A stretch of DNA of 64,000 nt from Epilithonimonas hispanica (GCF_003385395.1 NZ_QNUG01000004.1:62001-126000); one strand, 5' to 3'; positions 25,202-32,527 are shown, counted from the stretch's first letter. Notes: generated by a model from the sequence alone, not told the origin. Numbers and translations are program-made.

Positions 25202-25705
25202 TCAAAGATTCGGTAAATATCTTTCTTTAATGATATTCAAATGGTGAATGTTGTGACCAACGGTTAGTTTTCCGATTGTTTCTACTTTGATGTCATTTCC
25301 GTTCACAATCCCAATCAATTGAAGTGCTTCTTCGGGAAGATTTTTAAAGAATTTAATCGATAATTTTCTGGTTAATTTGAATTCTTTAATCAGACTTTTT
25401 AAAGTTCGAGTTTCTGCATAAGAATTGTCCGCCCAAGCTTCTTCATCAAATCCCGAAACTAAGGATTGGTCTTTTCTTGAAAACCTCAAAGCTCTATAAG
25501 CAAATACTTTTTCTGTATCAATAAGATGTTGCAAGAGTGTTTTTAAACTCCATTTCCCTTCTGCATAAGCATAATTTCCTTGTTCTTCGGAAAGTGATTC
25601 ATAGATTTCTAAAGTTGCGTCTGAAGTTATTTTAAGTTCTTCAATCCAGTTTTCCGAAGGAACCAAATCAAGGTAACGTTGGATGTATTTATCGAATTCT
25701 GTCAT
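25202..25705 (-). CDS. DinB family protein
   Basis: A 167-residue helical bundle of the DinB/YfiT superfamily. The motifs are YAEGKWSLKTLLQHLIDTEK (first metal-binding His), YRALRFSRKDQSLVSGFDEE and the C-terminal KLTVGHNIHHLNIIKERYL with two further His residues. The three His residues give the usual metal site. Relatives catalyse thiol transfers or dehydrochlorination, or have no known activity. Separate from the barnase operon, with 100 bases including element A between them. Confidence 0.88.
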   Translation of the reverse strand: MTEFDKYIQRYLDLVPSENWIEELKITSDATLEIYESLSEEQGNYAYAEGKWSLKTLLQHLIDTEKVFAYRALRFSRKDQSLVSGFDEEAWADNSYAETRTLKSLIKEFKLTRKLSIKFFKNLPEEALQLIGIVNGNDIKVETIGKLTVGHNIHHLNIIKERYLPNL

Positions 25706-25733
25706 AGTTTAGTTGTTGGTTTATAGTTGTCTG

Positions 25734-25766
25734 TTGTCAGGCTAAGGCTCTCGAAGCCCTTTCAAT
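25734..25766. repeat. Element A half-copy
   Basis: TTGTCAGGCTAAGGCTCTCG followed by AAGCCCTTTCAAT. It lies between the GNAT gene stop and the DinB start on the minus strand. Confidence 0.65.
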
Positions 25767-25807
25767 ATGAATAAAATCAATAATCATTTATAATTTATCA
25801 TTCATAA

Positions 25808-26266
25808 TTAATTACCAACTTCCCATTCATAGAAATTCACTTCATCATATTTTTTGAAACCTGCACTTGGATATAACTGATTTCCAATCCTATTTTCTTT
25901 TCCGGTTTCCAAATACATTCCGCAAGAATCGGATGTTCTGCAAAGTACTTTTGCTTCTTCTATCAAAACTTTAGAATAACCTTTTCCACGAGAATTTGAA
26001 TTTACATAAAGGTCATTCAGCAACCAATAACGTTTCATTCTTGTGGATGAAAATAATGGGTATAATTGAACAAAACCGCCCAATTTCCCGTCCTCTTCCA
26101 CTACAAAAATCTCAGAATCATTGTTTTGCAATCTCTCGGACAAAAACTGTTGAGCTGCTGAAAAATCAGATGTTTTATGATAAAACATTCTGTATTCATC
26201 AAACAATTGTGCGAGTTGAGACAAATCGTCGATGGTCGCTTTTCTTGTATTAGTCTTCATCATCAT
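25808..26266 (-). CDS. GNAT family N-acetyltransferase
   Basis: A cytoplasmic acetyltransferase of about 152 residues. It starts at one of three consecutive ATG codons (26258-26266), KTNTRKATIDDLSQLAQLF. The acetyl-CoA-binding motif is WLLNDLYVNSNSRGKGYSKV (R-G-K-G-Y loop), followed by EEAKVLCRTSDSCGMYLETG and a final NQLYPSAGFKKYDEVNFYEW. The start overlaps the end of the barstar gene, so it is probably translationally coupled to it. The acceptor substrate is unknown; its place at the end of the barnase/barstar operon may be chance or may mean modification of an operon partner. Confidence 0.88.
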   Translation of the reverse strand: MMMKTNTRKATIDDLSQLAQLFDEYRMFYHKTSDFSAAQQFLSERLQNNDSEIFVVEEDGKLGGFVQLYPLFSSTRMKRYWLLNDLYVNSNSRGKGYSKVLIEEAKVLCRTSDSCGMYLETGKENRIGNQLYPSAGFKKYDEVNFYEWEVGN

Positions 26267-26561
26267 CAGAATTTGCGTCCTCATCTTCGTATTGTTCAAG
26301 GTAATAAGTAAAGGTGAAACCTGCTACCTCATCTTCTGCATCTTCCAAGGTTGTTAGAAGGTCTTCAAAAGTTTCCAGTTGGTCCACACTCATATTGACA
26401 AATTCGATATGAAGTGGCATTTCCAATTCTCCGGAAATCACATCCGAAAGCGCATCCAGATTATCTCCGAAATATTCTGGTAATTCTAATTTAGATTTCA
26501 GTTCTGTATAAAAATCTTCGTAATCGCCAATGTTAGCGAAGTCAATATATATTTCTTTCAT
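26250..26561 (-). CDS. Barstar family ribonuclease inhibitor
   Basis: A 103-residue homologue of barstar, the intracellular inhibitor of barnase. The inhibitory helix-loop segment is clear: LELPEYFGDNLDALSDVISG, with Asp36 and Asp40 corresponding to the two Asp residues that enter the barnase active site (Trp38 of barstar is Ser39 here). The C-terminus has an unusual acidic tail of about 11 residues (EDEDANSDDDED). It is encoded one base after the archaemetzincin stop, in the same operon as the matching barnase two genes upstream, so it most likely protects the cytoplasm from that RNase before export. Confidence 0.92.
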   Translation of the reverse strand: MKEIYIDFANIGDYEDFYTELKSKLELPEYFGDNLDALSDVISGELEMPLHIEFVNMSVDQLETFEDLLTTLEDAEDEVAGFTFTYYLEQYEDEDANSDDDED

Positions 26562-26562
26562 T

Positions 26563-27174
26563 TTAATTAAATTTCCAATGTTTATTCTTTAAAAAATCTT
26601 TACAATTGTCACAAAAATCGGTTTCTTCATCTGTTGGATTTCCACCTTCCGCATCTCGCATAAAACAAGTTTTTTCCGGACAATGTTTCAACCCTTGAGT
26701 ATGCCCAATCTCGTGAATGATTATTTTATAAAACTGCTCTTTTCTTTTTGAAGGATTTAATCGAAAAGATGATGCAACACAAGCTTTTCCCGGACGATAT
26801 CCTAAGCCCATTATTCCAAAATCTTCTACACTTCCTTTCGTTGCACTGATATCTTTTGTTGTCAGTCCAACTTTGATAAAATTATCTTTTGTTTGAGAAC
26901 TCAAAAACTTTATTATTGAGTCTGCTCTATATCTATTTCTAGGTTGATAATATGAATTTTTCGGAAAATCAATTTCCTTCAAAACTTCAACATTCGGATA
27001 AATCTTTTCAATATGGTTTGCAATATTATCAACTTCATTCATCTTCATATCTTTAAAAGGCTGAAGCTGAATTACAATTCTCTCAGTTGTTTTTGTAATT
27101 TCAGTTTTTTGATTTTCATTACACGAAACTAAAAAAAGAACTGCAAAAAGAAAGTTTACCAACAAAATTTTCAT
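26563..27174 (-). CDS. Archaemetzincin-like zinc metalloprotease lipoprotein
   Basis: A 203-residue protein with a lipoprotein signal (MKILLVNFLFAVLFLVSCNE, lipid-modified Cys18) and an archaemetzincin domain. The zinc motif HEIGHTQGLKHC (154-165) has catalytic Glu155, followed by Cys170, Met172 and the CDNC pair (188-191), that is, the extra zinc-finger-like cysteines of the archaemetzincin family. Archaemetzincins are active proteases with poorly known substrates. The gene lies between barnase (10 bases upstream) and barstar (1 base downstream), so it is made with them. It would be anchored in the envelope, where the RNase domain would also lie. Confidence 0.9.
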   Translation of the reverse strand: MKILLVNFLFAVLFLVSCNENQKTEITKTTERIVIQLQPFKDMKMNEVDNIANHIEKIYPNVEVLKEIDFPKNSYYQPRNRYRADSIIKFLSSQTKDNFIKVGLTTKDISATKGSVEDFGIMGLGYRPGKACVASSFRLNPSKRKEQFYKIIIHEIGHTQGLKHCPEKTCFMRDAEGGNPTDEETDFCDNCKDFLKNKHWKFN

Positions 27175-27184
27175 TTCAAATCAA

Positions 27185-27700
27185 TTATTGTTTCTCAAAC
27201 GATTTATAATGATTTTTTGTTAACCAAACTTCTCCATTTTTAGTAAAGACAATTCGGTCTGCATTTCGGTTTCCACAATTATAATTGACGTCAGCTTCGT
27301 AATATTGTTCGCCTTTTGGCAATTGTTTTTCACGATTACTGAATTTATCGCCGCCTATTGCTTTTCCCTTTAAAACATCACATAGATTTCCTTTGGACGG
27401 AATCCAGCCTTTACTTTTCGCTTCGGATTTTGTGATATAATAATCGGGCAATTTATGATTGGACTTGACGAAAGAAATAACTTTTGTTTCATTTGTCAAA
27501 TCTTCTAATGAACTTTCTTCAGAAGGTTTTTCAGCACCAAATTTAGTTTCGGATTTATTCTCAGATTGCGCAACTTCGGTCTTCTGACTTCCAACGTCCG
27601 ACTTCCTTTCGATTCGGTAATTCGAAATGAGATACATAGTCAATATTCCGGCAAATGCGCCGATGAGAAAGAAAAACAGGGTTTTCAGTTTTGGATTCAT
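27185..27700 (-). CDS. Membrane-anchored barnase-type ribonuclease
   Basis: A 171-residue protein with an N-terminal membrane segment (TLFFFLIGAFAGILTMYLIS, residues 7-26) after a basic start, a low-complexity Ser/Glu/Lys linker (about 30-72) and a complete barnase domain (about 73-171). All active-site residues align with barnase: Lys91 in LPDYYITKSEA, Glu135 in YYEADVNYN, Arg149 in NRNADRI and His164 in KNHYKSF. The motif SKGNLCDVLKGKAIGGDKFS is also family-like. The RNase domain should be outside the inner membrane. First gene of an operon with an archaemetzincin and barstar. Confidence 0.92.
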   Translation of the reverse strand: MNPKLKTLFFFLIGAFAGILTMYLISNYRIERKSDVGSQKTEVAQSENKSETKFGAEKPSEESSLEDLTNETKVISFVKSNHKLPDYYITKSEAKSKGWIPSKGNLCDVLKGKAIGGDKFSNREKQLPKGEQYYEADVNYNCGNRNADRIVFTKNGEVWLTKNHYKSFEKQ

Positions 27701-27773
27701 TGATGAAGATTTATGCGCTAAAATAATGAAAACCTTGATTCTTACAGAAGAAAAAACAAACTTTTAAAAAAAA

Positions 27774-27803
27774 TTGTGCTTAGCCTAATTTTTCTATATT
27801 TTG
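27774..27803 (+). promoter_or_regulatory. Promoter of the acyl-CoA dehydrogenase gene
   Basis: A TTG at 27774-27776 and TATATTTTG ending at 27803 give a near-consensus -33/-7 pair, 17 bases before the start codon at 27820. Confidence 0.5.
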
Positions 27804-27819
27804 GCACAAAGATAAAAAT

Positions 27820-28959
27820 ATGGAAACCCAAACTATGGATAACTTAAAAATGATAGCCGAAACGGCAAAAGACTTCGCTGAAAAAAATATTCGCCCGAAC
27901 ATTATGGATTGGGATGAGAGCCAGACTTTTCCTGTAGCATTGTTTCATCAATTGGGAGAATTGGGTTTTATGGGAATTGTAATTCCCGAAGAATATGGCG
28001 GTTCTGGTCTTGGTTATCAGGAATATGTGACCATTTTGGACGAAATTTCTCAGGTTGACCCTTCCATCGGATTATCTGTTGCGGCACACAATTCACTTTG
28101 TACGAATCATATTTATGAATTCGGGAATGAAGAACAGAGAAGAAAATGGCTGCCACAATTAGCATCCGGTAAAGTGATTGGAGCTTGGGGATTGACAGAA
28201 CACAACACAGGTTCTGACTCAGGCGGAATGTCCACCACAGCTGTAAAAGATGGTGATGAATGGATCATCAACGGGGCCAAAAACTTTATCACACACGCTA
28301 TTTCCGGAGACATTGCAGTTGTAATGACAAGAACCGGAGAAAAAGGCGCAAAAAATAATTCCACAGCATTTGTTTTGGAAAAAGGAATGGCTGGCTTCAC
28401 TTCTGGTAAAAAAGAAAATAAATTAGGAATGCGTGCTTCCGAAACTGCTGAGTTGATTTTCGACAACGTTCGTGTTCCAGATTCTCATAGATTGGGCGAA
28501 GTTGGAAGCGGTTTCAAACAAGCAATGAAAATTCTGGATGGAGGCCGTATTTCTATTGCAGCATTAAGTTTGGGAATTGCGAGAGGTGCTTACAAAGCTG
28601 CTCTTAAATATGCTCAGGAAAGACATCAGTTCGGAAAAGCAATTTCGAATTTCCAAGCGGTTAACTTTATGTTGGCGGACATGGCAACAGAAATTGATGC
28701 ATCAGAATTGTTAATCAGAAGAGCATCTGACCTGAAAAATGCGAAACAAAAAATGACGCGCGAAGGTGCAATGGCAAAATTATACGCTTCCGAAGCTTGC
28801 GTAAGAATTTCTAACAATGCTGTTCAAATCTTCGGTGGCTATGGCTATACAAAAGATTTCCCAGTGGAAAAATTCTATAGAGATTCTAAATTGTGTACAA
28901 TTGGCGAAGGAACTTCTGAAATCCAGAGATTGGTGATTGGAAGGGATATTTGTGATTAG
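27820..28959 (+). CDS. Acyl-CoA dehydrogenase
   Basis: A 379-residue FAD flavoprotein for the first oxidation of fatty acyl-CoA in beta-oxidation. The FAD/substrate segments GAWGLTEHNTGSDSGGMSTT and WIINGAKNFITHA are typical, as are RGAYKAALKYAQERHQFGKA and NNAVQIFGGYGYTKDFPVEK. The C-terminal YRDSKLCTIGEGTSEIQRLV carries the catalytic-base Glu. Closest to short/branched-chain acyl-CoA dehydrogenases; chain-length preference cannot be read from sequence. Single gene, divergent from the barnase operon. Confidence 0.95.
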   Translation: METQTMDNLKMIAETAKDFAEKNIRPNIMDWDESQTFPVALFHQLGELGFMGIVIPEEYGGSGLGYQEYVTILDEISQVDPSIGLSVAAHNSLCTNHIYEFGNEEQRRKWLPQLASGKVIGAWGLTEHNTGSDSGGMSTTAVKDGDEWIINGAKNFITHAISGDIAVVMTRTGEKGAKNNSTAFVLEKGMAGFTSGKKENKLGMRASETAELIFDNVRVPDSHRLGEVGSGFKQAMKILDGGRISIAALSLGIARGAYKAALKYAQERHQFGKAISNFQAVNFMLADMATEIDASELLIRRASDLKNAKQKMTREGAMAKLYASEACVRISNNAVQIFGGYGYTKDFPVEKFYRDSKLCTIGEGTSEIQRLVIGRDICD

Positions 28960-28971
28960 AATATATTTTAA

Positions 28972-29093
28972 TAAACCACAAAAGTCACAAAAGCTTTAAG
29001 TTTATTTTAAAAGTTCAAAAAGAAACTAATTAAATTATTAGACTTTTTTGAACTTTTATTTTTTTTAAATTTCTTTTGTGGCTTTTGTGGTTA
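28972..29093. repeat. Long hairpin element, CACAAAAG type
   Basis: The outer arms start TAAACCACAAAAGTCACAAA and end CTTTTGTGGCTTTTGTGGTT. Inner arms AAAAGTTCAAAAAG and CTTTTTTGAACTTTT continue the stem, giving about 120 bases of near-continuous pairing. It could end the acyl-CoA dehydrogenase transcript. It has the same plan as 30207-30295. Confidence 0.8.
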
Positions 29094-29157
29094 ATAAAAA
29101 ATAAATGCGGTCTCCTTGGACGGCATTTTTTATATTTGTTAAAATTTTAGAAAAATA

Positions 29158-29622
29158 ATGGAAAAATTAGATAGCCTGAATCAGGTAGCCGAATTTCACA
29201 AAACCTTCAATGCTCCAATTCTTGACACGCCACAGATTCCTTCAAAAGAACGTGCTGCATTGAGAGTTAGTCTTCTACAAGAAGAATTGGACGAACTAAA
29301 AAAAGCCATTGAAGACAATGATTTGGTAGAAGTTGCTGATGCACTTTGTGATTTGCAGTATGTTTTGAGCGGTGCTGTTTTGGAGTTTGGTTTGGGAGAA
29401 AAATTCGTGGAGTTGTTCAATGAAGTTCACCGTTCTAATATGTCCAAAGCTTGTGATAATGAAGTTCAGGCTCAGGAAACTGTAGAATTCTACAAAGACA
29501 AAGGAACCGATGCTTATTACGAAAAATCTGGGAACAAATACAATGTTCACAGAGTTGCAGACAACAAAGTTCTTAAGAACAAATATTATTCTGCTGCGGA
29601 CATTGCTTCGTTATTAAAATAA
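29158..29622 (+). CDS. MazG-like nucleotide pyrophosphohydrolase family protein
   Basis: A 154-residue all-alpha NTP pyrophosphohydrolase-like protein. The metal-binding signature is visible: LLQEELDELKKAIEDNDLVE (E-E-x-x-E) followed by VADALCDLQYVLSGA (E/D-x-x-D). The start DSLNQVAEFHKTFNAPILDT and the end NKYYSAADIASLLK match single-domain Bacteroidota members. Expected to hydrolyse a nucleoside triphosphate or a phosphoribosyl-ATP-like compound in the cytoplasm; the exact substrate is unknown. The next gene follows after 10 bases. Confidence 0.82.
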   Translation: MEKLDSLNQVAEFHKTFNAPILDTPQIPSKERAALRVSLLQEELDELKKAIEDNDLVEVADALCDLQYVLSGAVLEFGLGEKFVELFNEVHRSNMSKACDNEVQAQETVEFYKDKGTDAYYEKSGNKYNVHRVADNKVLKNKYYSAADIASLLK

Positions 29623-29632
29623 AAAACTCAGG

Positions 29633-30178
29633 ATGAAAAAAATTTCGATTTTATTGGGAATTATTGCATTAATGACTATTAATTCTTGTGCAGAAAGAGT
29701 GATTGTCAATCGTGAAGTAGAATCCAAAAATGATGGCAAAATGTTGCTTGGAACTCAGACGCTAGACCAATTCCGAAAAGAACCTTTCAAAACTTGGTTT
29801 GATGAAGAATATAATCGTTATCAGATTGATCAATCGAGTTTGGCAGAATTGAAAAAAGAAAAACTTAATTCTTACAGTTTGGTTGTGTTTGTGGGAAGCT
29901 GGTGCGAGGATAGCCATAGAGAATTTCCGAGATTGATTAAAATTCTGGAAACCTTGAAATACAATACTGAGAAAATGCAAATTATCGCAGTCAATAGAAA
30001 AAAAGAATCTCCGGCCGGCGAAGAAGGTTTGTATAACATCACTCTAGTTCCGACAATCATCGTGAAAAAATATGGAAAAGAAATCGGAAGAATCACAGAA
30101 ATGCCAGAAACAGGCTATTTGGAAAGAGATTTGCTTAACATTCTGAAAAAAGATAATAATTCAGGCTTGTTTAAATAA
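29633..30178 (+). CDS. Thioredoxin-fold lipoprotein with a single active-site Cys
   Basis: A 181-residue lipoprotein (MKKISILLGIIALMTINSCA, lipobox Cys19) with a thioredoxin-like domain. The active-site region SLVVFVGSWCEDSHREFPRL has one Cys in WCEDS where thioredoxins have CxxC, and VPTIIVKKYGKEIGRITE supplies the cis-Pro segment. A CxxS site suggests a monothiol isomerase or peroxidase-like role, or binding without disulfide exchange. It is expected at the periplasmic face of a membrane. Probably co-transcribed with the MazG-like gene. Confidence 0.85.
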   Translation: MKKISILLGIIALMTINSCAERVIVNREVESKNDGKMLLGTQTLDQFRKEPFKTWFDEEYNRYQIDQSSLAELKKEKLNSYSLVVFVGSWCEDSHREFPRLIKILETLKYNTEKMQIIAVNRKKESPAGEEGLYNITLVPTIIVKKYGKEIGRITEMPETGYLERDLLNILKKDNNSGLFK

Positions 30179-30206
30179 AACTAAATTATTCAAAATGTTT
30201 TTTTTT

Positions 30207-30295
30207 ACCACATAGACACATAGCTAAAAGATTAAATAGTATTTTATTTCTATTTAATCTTTTTTAGAATTATTTTTTCTATGTGCCTATGTGGT
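30207..30295. repeat. Long hairpin element, CACATAG type
   Basis: The outer arms ACCACATAGACACATAG and CTATGTGCCTATGTGGT pair with one mismatch; the inner arms GATTAAATAG and CTATTTAATC continue the stem. It is nearly one 89-base hairpin and resembles 28972-29093, so the MazG-like and thioredoxin-like genes are bracketed by related hairpins. Confidence 0.85.
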
Positions 30296-30340
30296 TTTAT
30301 ATTTTTTATTAATTAAACATTGCTGATAAATTCTAAATCA

Positions 30341-30952
30341 ATGAATAAATACACAGGACTACTTTCATTTATTTTCGGAATCATTTTAACTGTTTTCGTT
30401 TTTCTGTCGTGGAGAAGTTGCAACAAAAAAGATGAAGGCGCACTCGTAAATCAAGATTATTATCTGATTACGAATCAAATCCAAAAAATGAACAAAATGG
30501 TAGTTTTGGAACAGGATTTTTCCAGTTTTCAGACACACAAAAGTTCTGCTGCCACAGTTGCAGGTTTTGATATTCTGCCAAGAGAAATGGTTCTTTATAC
30601 CACTGCAAAAGCTCAGGTTTCCTACGACTTGAAAAGAATGAAAATCGATATCGATACAGTTAGCAAAAAAGTGATTATTAATGAATTGCCCCAACCCGAA
30701 ATCAAAATTTTTCCCGATGTGAAAATTCATTTTATGGATGATTATGCGGTGAATAGATTCAAACAAAGTGATATCAACAGCATTATGGAATCTGCCAAGA
30801 AAAATATGGCAAAAAGCGTGAATCAAGAAAGTCTGAAACAGCAAAGTAAAAAACAACTTAAAGAAAATCTTAACGAAATTTTTGTTTTGGCAAAAGCCTT
30901 GCATTATTCGATAGAAGACAAAACTAACACTTTTCCTTCCACCGAATTATAA
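30341..30952 (+). CDS. DUF4230 domain-containing membrane-anchored protein
   Basis: A 203-residue protein with one N-terminal membrane helix (LLSFIFGIILTVFVFLSW) and an extracytoplasmic or cytoplasmic DUF4230 domain: MNKMVVLEQDFSSFQTHKSS, TTAKAQVSYDLKRMKIDIDT, VIINELPQPEIKIFPDVKIH. The helical C-terminus is Lys/Gln-rich (KQQSKKQLKENLNEIFVLAK). The ATG at 30341 is used because it starts the helix; upstream in-frame codons have no support. The domain's function is unknown. Confidence 0.85.
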   Translation: MNKYTGLLSFIFGIILTVFVFLSWRSCNKKDEGALVNQDYYLITNQIQKMNKMVVLEQDFSSFQTHKSSAATVAGFDILPREMVLYTTAKAQVSYDLKRMKIDIDTVSKKVIINELPQPEIKIFPDVKIHFMDDYAVNRFKQSDINSIMESAKKNMAKSVNQESLKQQSKKQLKENLNEIFVLAKALHYSIEDKTNTFPSTEL

Positions 30953-30964
30953 AAAACCAACGTT

Positions 30965-31144
30965 ATGAATCCTGATAAAAAATCCGAAAACAGTAACAAT
31001 TCTGAAAATAAAAAGCAGACCGAAGATTTTAAAAATATTCCTGCTGCTTCTGATAAAAAAAATCCGCCTGATATTGATAAACAAGATATTGACAAAAGTT
31101 CGAAAATCAATAAAGACGGAAAAACCGAGAATACAGAAAAGTAA
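30965..31144 (+). CDS. Small, charged, probably disordered protein
   Basis: An ATG-to-TAA frame of 59 codons, 12 bases after the DUF4230 stop and followed by a terminator. The product is almost free of hydrophobic residues and rich in Lys, Asp, Asn, Glu and Ser (MNPDKKSENSNNSENKKQTE at the start). The spacing and the terminator suggest a real last gene of the DUF4230 transcript, but composition alone could produce an open frame of this size. Confidence 0.5.
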   Translation: MNPDKKSENSNNSENKKQTEDFKNIPAASDKKNPPDIDKQDIDKSSKINKDGKTENTEK

Positions 31145-31167
31145 TTTATTTATTAAAATAATTCATC

Positions 31168-31198
31168 AATCCTTTCAAAATTTTGAAAGGATTTTTTA
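31168..31198 (+). terminator. Rho-independent terminator
   Basis: AATCCTTTCAAAA and TTTTGAAAGGATT pair perfectly, followed by TTTTATT. It ends the DUF4230/small-protein transcript. Confidence 0.85.
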
Positions 31199-31266
31199 TT
31201 GAAAATTGTCAAAATAAAACATCTGTTTAATCTAAAAACCATAAAAAGTTTAGTAAAACTGATTTT

Positions 31267-31294
31267 GTTTAAGAAATTAATGTATATTTAACAC
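31267..31294 (+). promoter_or_regulatory. GTTTAA-TTTAACAC promoter-like element, first stress gene
   Basis: GTTTAAGAAAT and, further on, ATTTAACAC also occur with nearly the same spacing before the second paralog (31986-32014). It lies 72 bases before the start at 31367. Confidence 0.5.
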
Positions 31295-31366
31295 TGAAAA
31301 TCAAACGTTAACAATTTGATTTCGCTGTGTTCTTTAAATTCCGTTTCACTTAAAAACATTACAGCT

Positions 31367-31870
31367 ATGTCTTATATTGTAGTAGGACTTTTCCCGAATC
31401 AGATGGAAGCTGATAAAGTCCTTTTAAAATTGGAAAACGCAGGTTACAATGACTACATTCTTTCTCATTCTGATGAGGAAATTTCACAAAATGCAGCCAT
31501 TGAGAAGAAAAATGGGTTTTGGAATTGGTTATTTGATGATGACCACCTCGATATTGCCCGTTTCGAATATGCAAGTATTGACCACAACACGATTACCGTA
31601 CATCTGAAAACAGAACAAGACGCTCACATCGTGAAAGATATCCTAGACAACAATGGCGCAGTGAATGTAGAAGAGAAAACTAGAGACTATATGTTTGAAA
31701 ATCATTCCGAAACGTTACAAAATTATTCGAATTCTGAAAGTATAAATGCCAAAATCATTGCAAAAGCTAAGAACAATCTATTCTTTACAAACAATAGAAA
31801 ACCACATTCTCATCACGAAAAAAGAATATCTGATGAAATCGATGGATTGGTATTTACAAAATTCAAGTAA
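31367..31870 (+). CDS. YflT-like general stress protein, paralog 1
   Basis: A 167-residue soluble protein. The N-terminal domain (MSYIVVGLFPNQMEADKVLL, then LENAGYNDYILSHSD) and the ITVHLKTEQDAHIVKDILDN segment form a ferredoxin-like alpha/beta fold similar to the YflT/general stress protein 17M domain. A helical tail includes NAKIIAKAKNNLFF. It is a tandem paralog of the gene at 32030, sharing the FxNWLFD, RFEYASID and NGAVNVEEKTR segments. The start at 31367 matches the paralog's start exactly. Role in stress is inferred from the family name only. Confidence 0.75.
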   Translation: MSYIVVGLFPNQMEADKVLLKLENAGYNDYILSHSDEEISQNAAIEKKNGFWNWLFDDDHLDIARFEYASIDHNTITVHLKTEQDAHIVKDILDNNGAVNVEEKTRDYMFENHSETLQNYSNSESINAKIIAKAKNNLFFTNNRKPHSHHEKRISDEIDGLVFTKFK

Positions 31871-31910
31871 AATGATTAAGAGCACCTAAGACAGTGACAA
31901 AGCGAGAACT

Positions 31911-31934
31911 GAGGACGGATAAAGGCGCCCAAAA
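31911..31934 (+). repeat. Element C fragment
   Basis: GAGGACGGATAAAGGCGCCC then AAAA matches the distal end of element C at 50090-50113 and 55875-55900. It lies between the tandem stress genes. Confidence 0.5.
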
Positions 31935-31985
31935 CCTTAAAATTTGTTAAATAATAATGAATTTCTGCTTTCTGCCACAATTTTT

Positions 31986-32014
31986 GTTTAACAAATGACA
32001 AATATGTTTAACAC
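31986..32014 (+). promoter_or_regulatory. GTTTAA-TTTAACAC promoter-like element, second stress gene
   Basis: GTTTAACAAAT followed by ATGTTTAACAC aligns with 31267-31294, with one extra base in the spacer. It lies 15 bases before the start at 32030. Confidence 0.5.
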
Positions 32015-32029
32015 CAAAAAAATATTATT

Positions 32030-32527
32030 ATGTCTTACACGATTATCGGGATTTTCCCCAATGAAACAGAAAGCAGAGATGTGATTACAAAACTGGAAGA
32101 CGCGGGTTTGTACGAATATACGATTTCGAAGTCCGAAATCGAAGCGCTTGAAAAAGTTGATACTGAGAAGAAGCCAAGTTTTTTTGACTGGTTATTTGAT
32201 AGAGATGTTGTTGAAAAAGACCGTTATGAATACGCGAGTATCGATAGCAACACCATTACAGTTTATACAGAAACCGAAGAAGATGCCAATGCAGCAAAAG
32301 CAATCCTAGACGATAATGGCGCAATAGATGTGGAAGAAAAAACCAGAGGTTACTTGGCTGGAAAACATCCAAATACTCATACAGAATATCCCATTTCCGA
32401 ATCAAAAAAAGCAAGAATCATTGCCAAGGCTAAAAATGATTTGTATTTCACAGATGACAGAAAAGCGACGACAACTATACAAGAAGGAATGGTAGATGAA
32501 ATGGATTCTTTGGGAAATAAAGATTAA
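32030..32527 (+). CDS. YflT-like general stress protein, paralog 2
   Basis: A 165-residue paralog of the preceding gene. It begins MSYTIIGIFPNETESRDVIT and keeps the same blocks: FFDWLFDRD, RYEYASIDSNTITVYTETEE, DDNGAIDVEEKTRGYLAG, and the tail SKKARIIAKAKNDLYFTDDR. Divergence between the copies is substantial, so the duplication is old; conservation is strongest in the WLFD and VEEKTR blocks, which are probably functional. It has its own copy of the upstream promoter-like element and a strong terminator after it. Confidence 0.75.
   Translation: MSYTIIGIFPNETESRDVITKLEDAGLYEYTISKSEIEALEKVDTEKKPSFFDWLFDRDVVEKDRYEYASIDSNTITVYTETEEDANAAKAILDDNGAIDVEEKTRGYLAGKHPNTHTEYPISESKKARIIAKAKNDLYFTDDRKATTTIQEGMVDEMDSLGNKD

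Noticed and set aside
2548-30295. The many hairpins and word repeats as a CRISPR array
   Set aside because: Copies are dispersed, differ in sequence and are not separated by regular spacers, and no cas gene is present.
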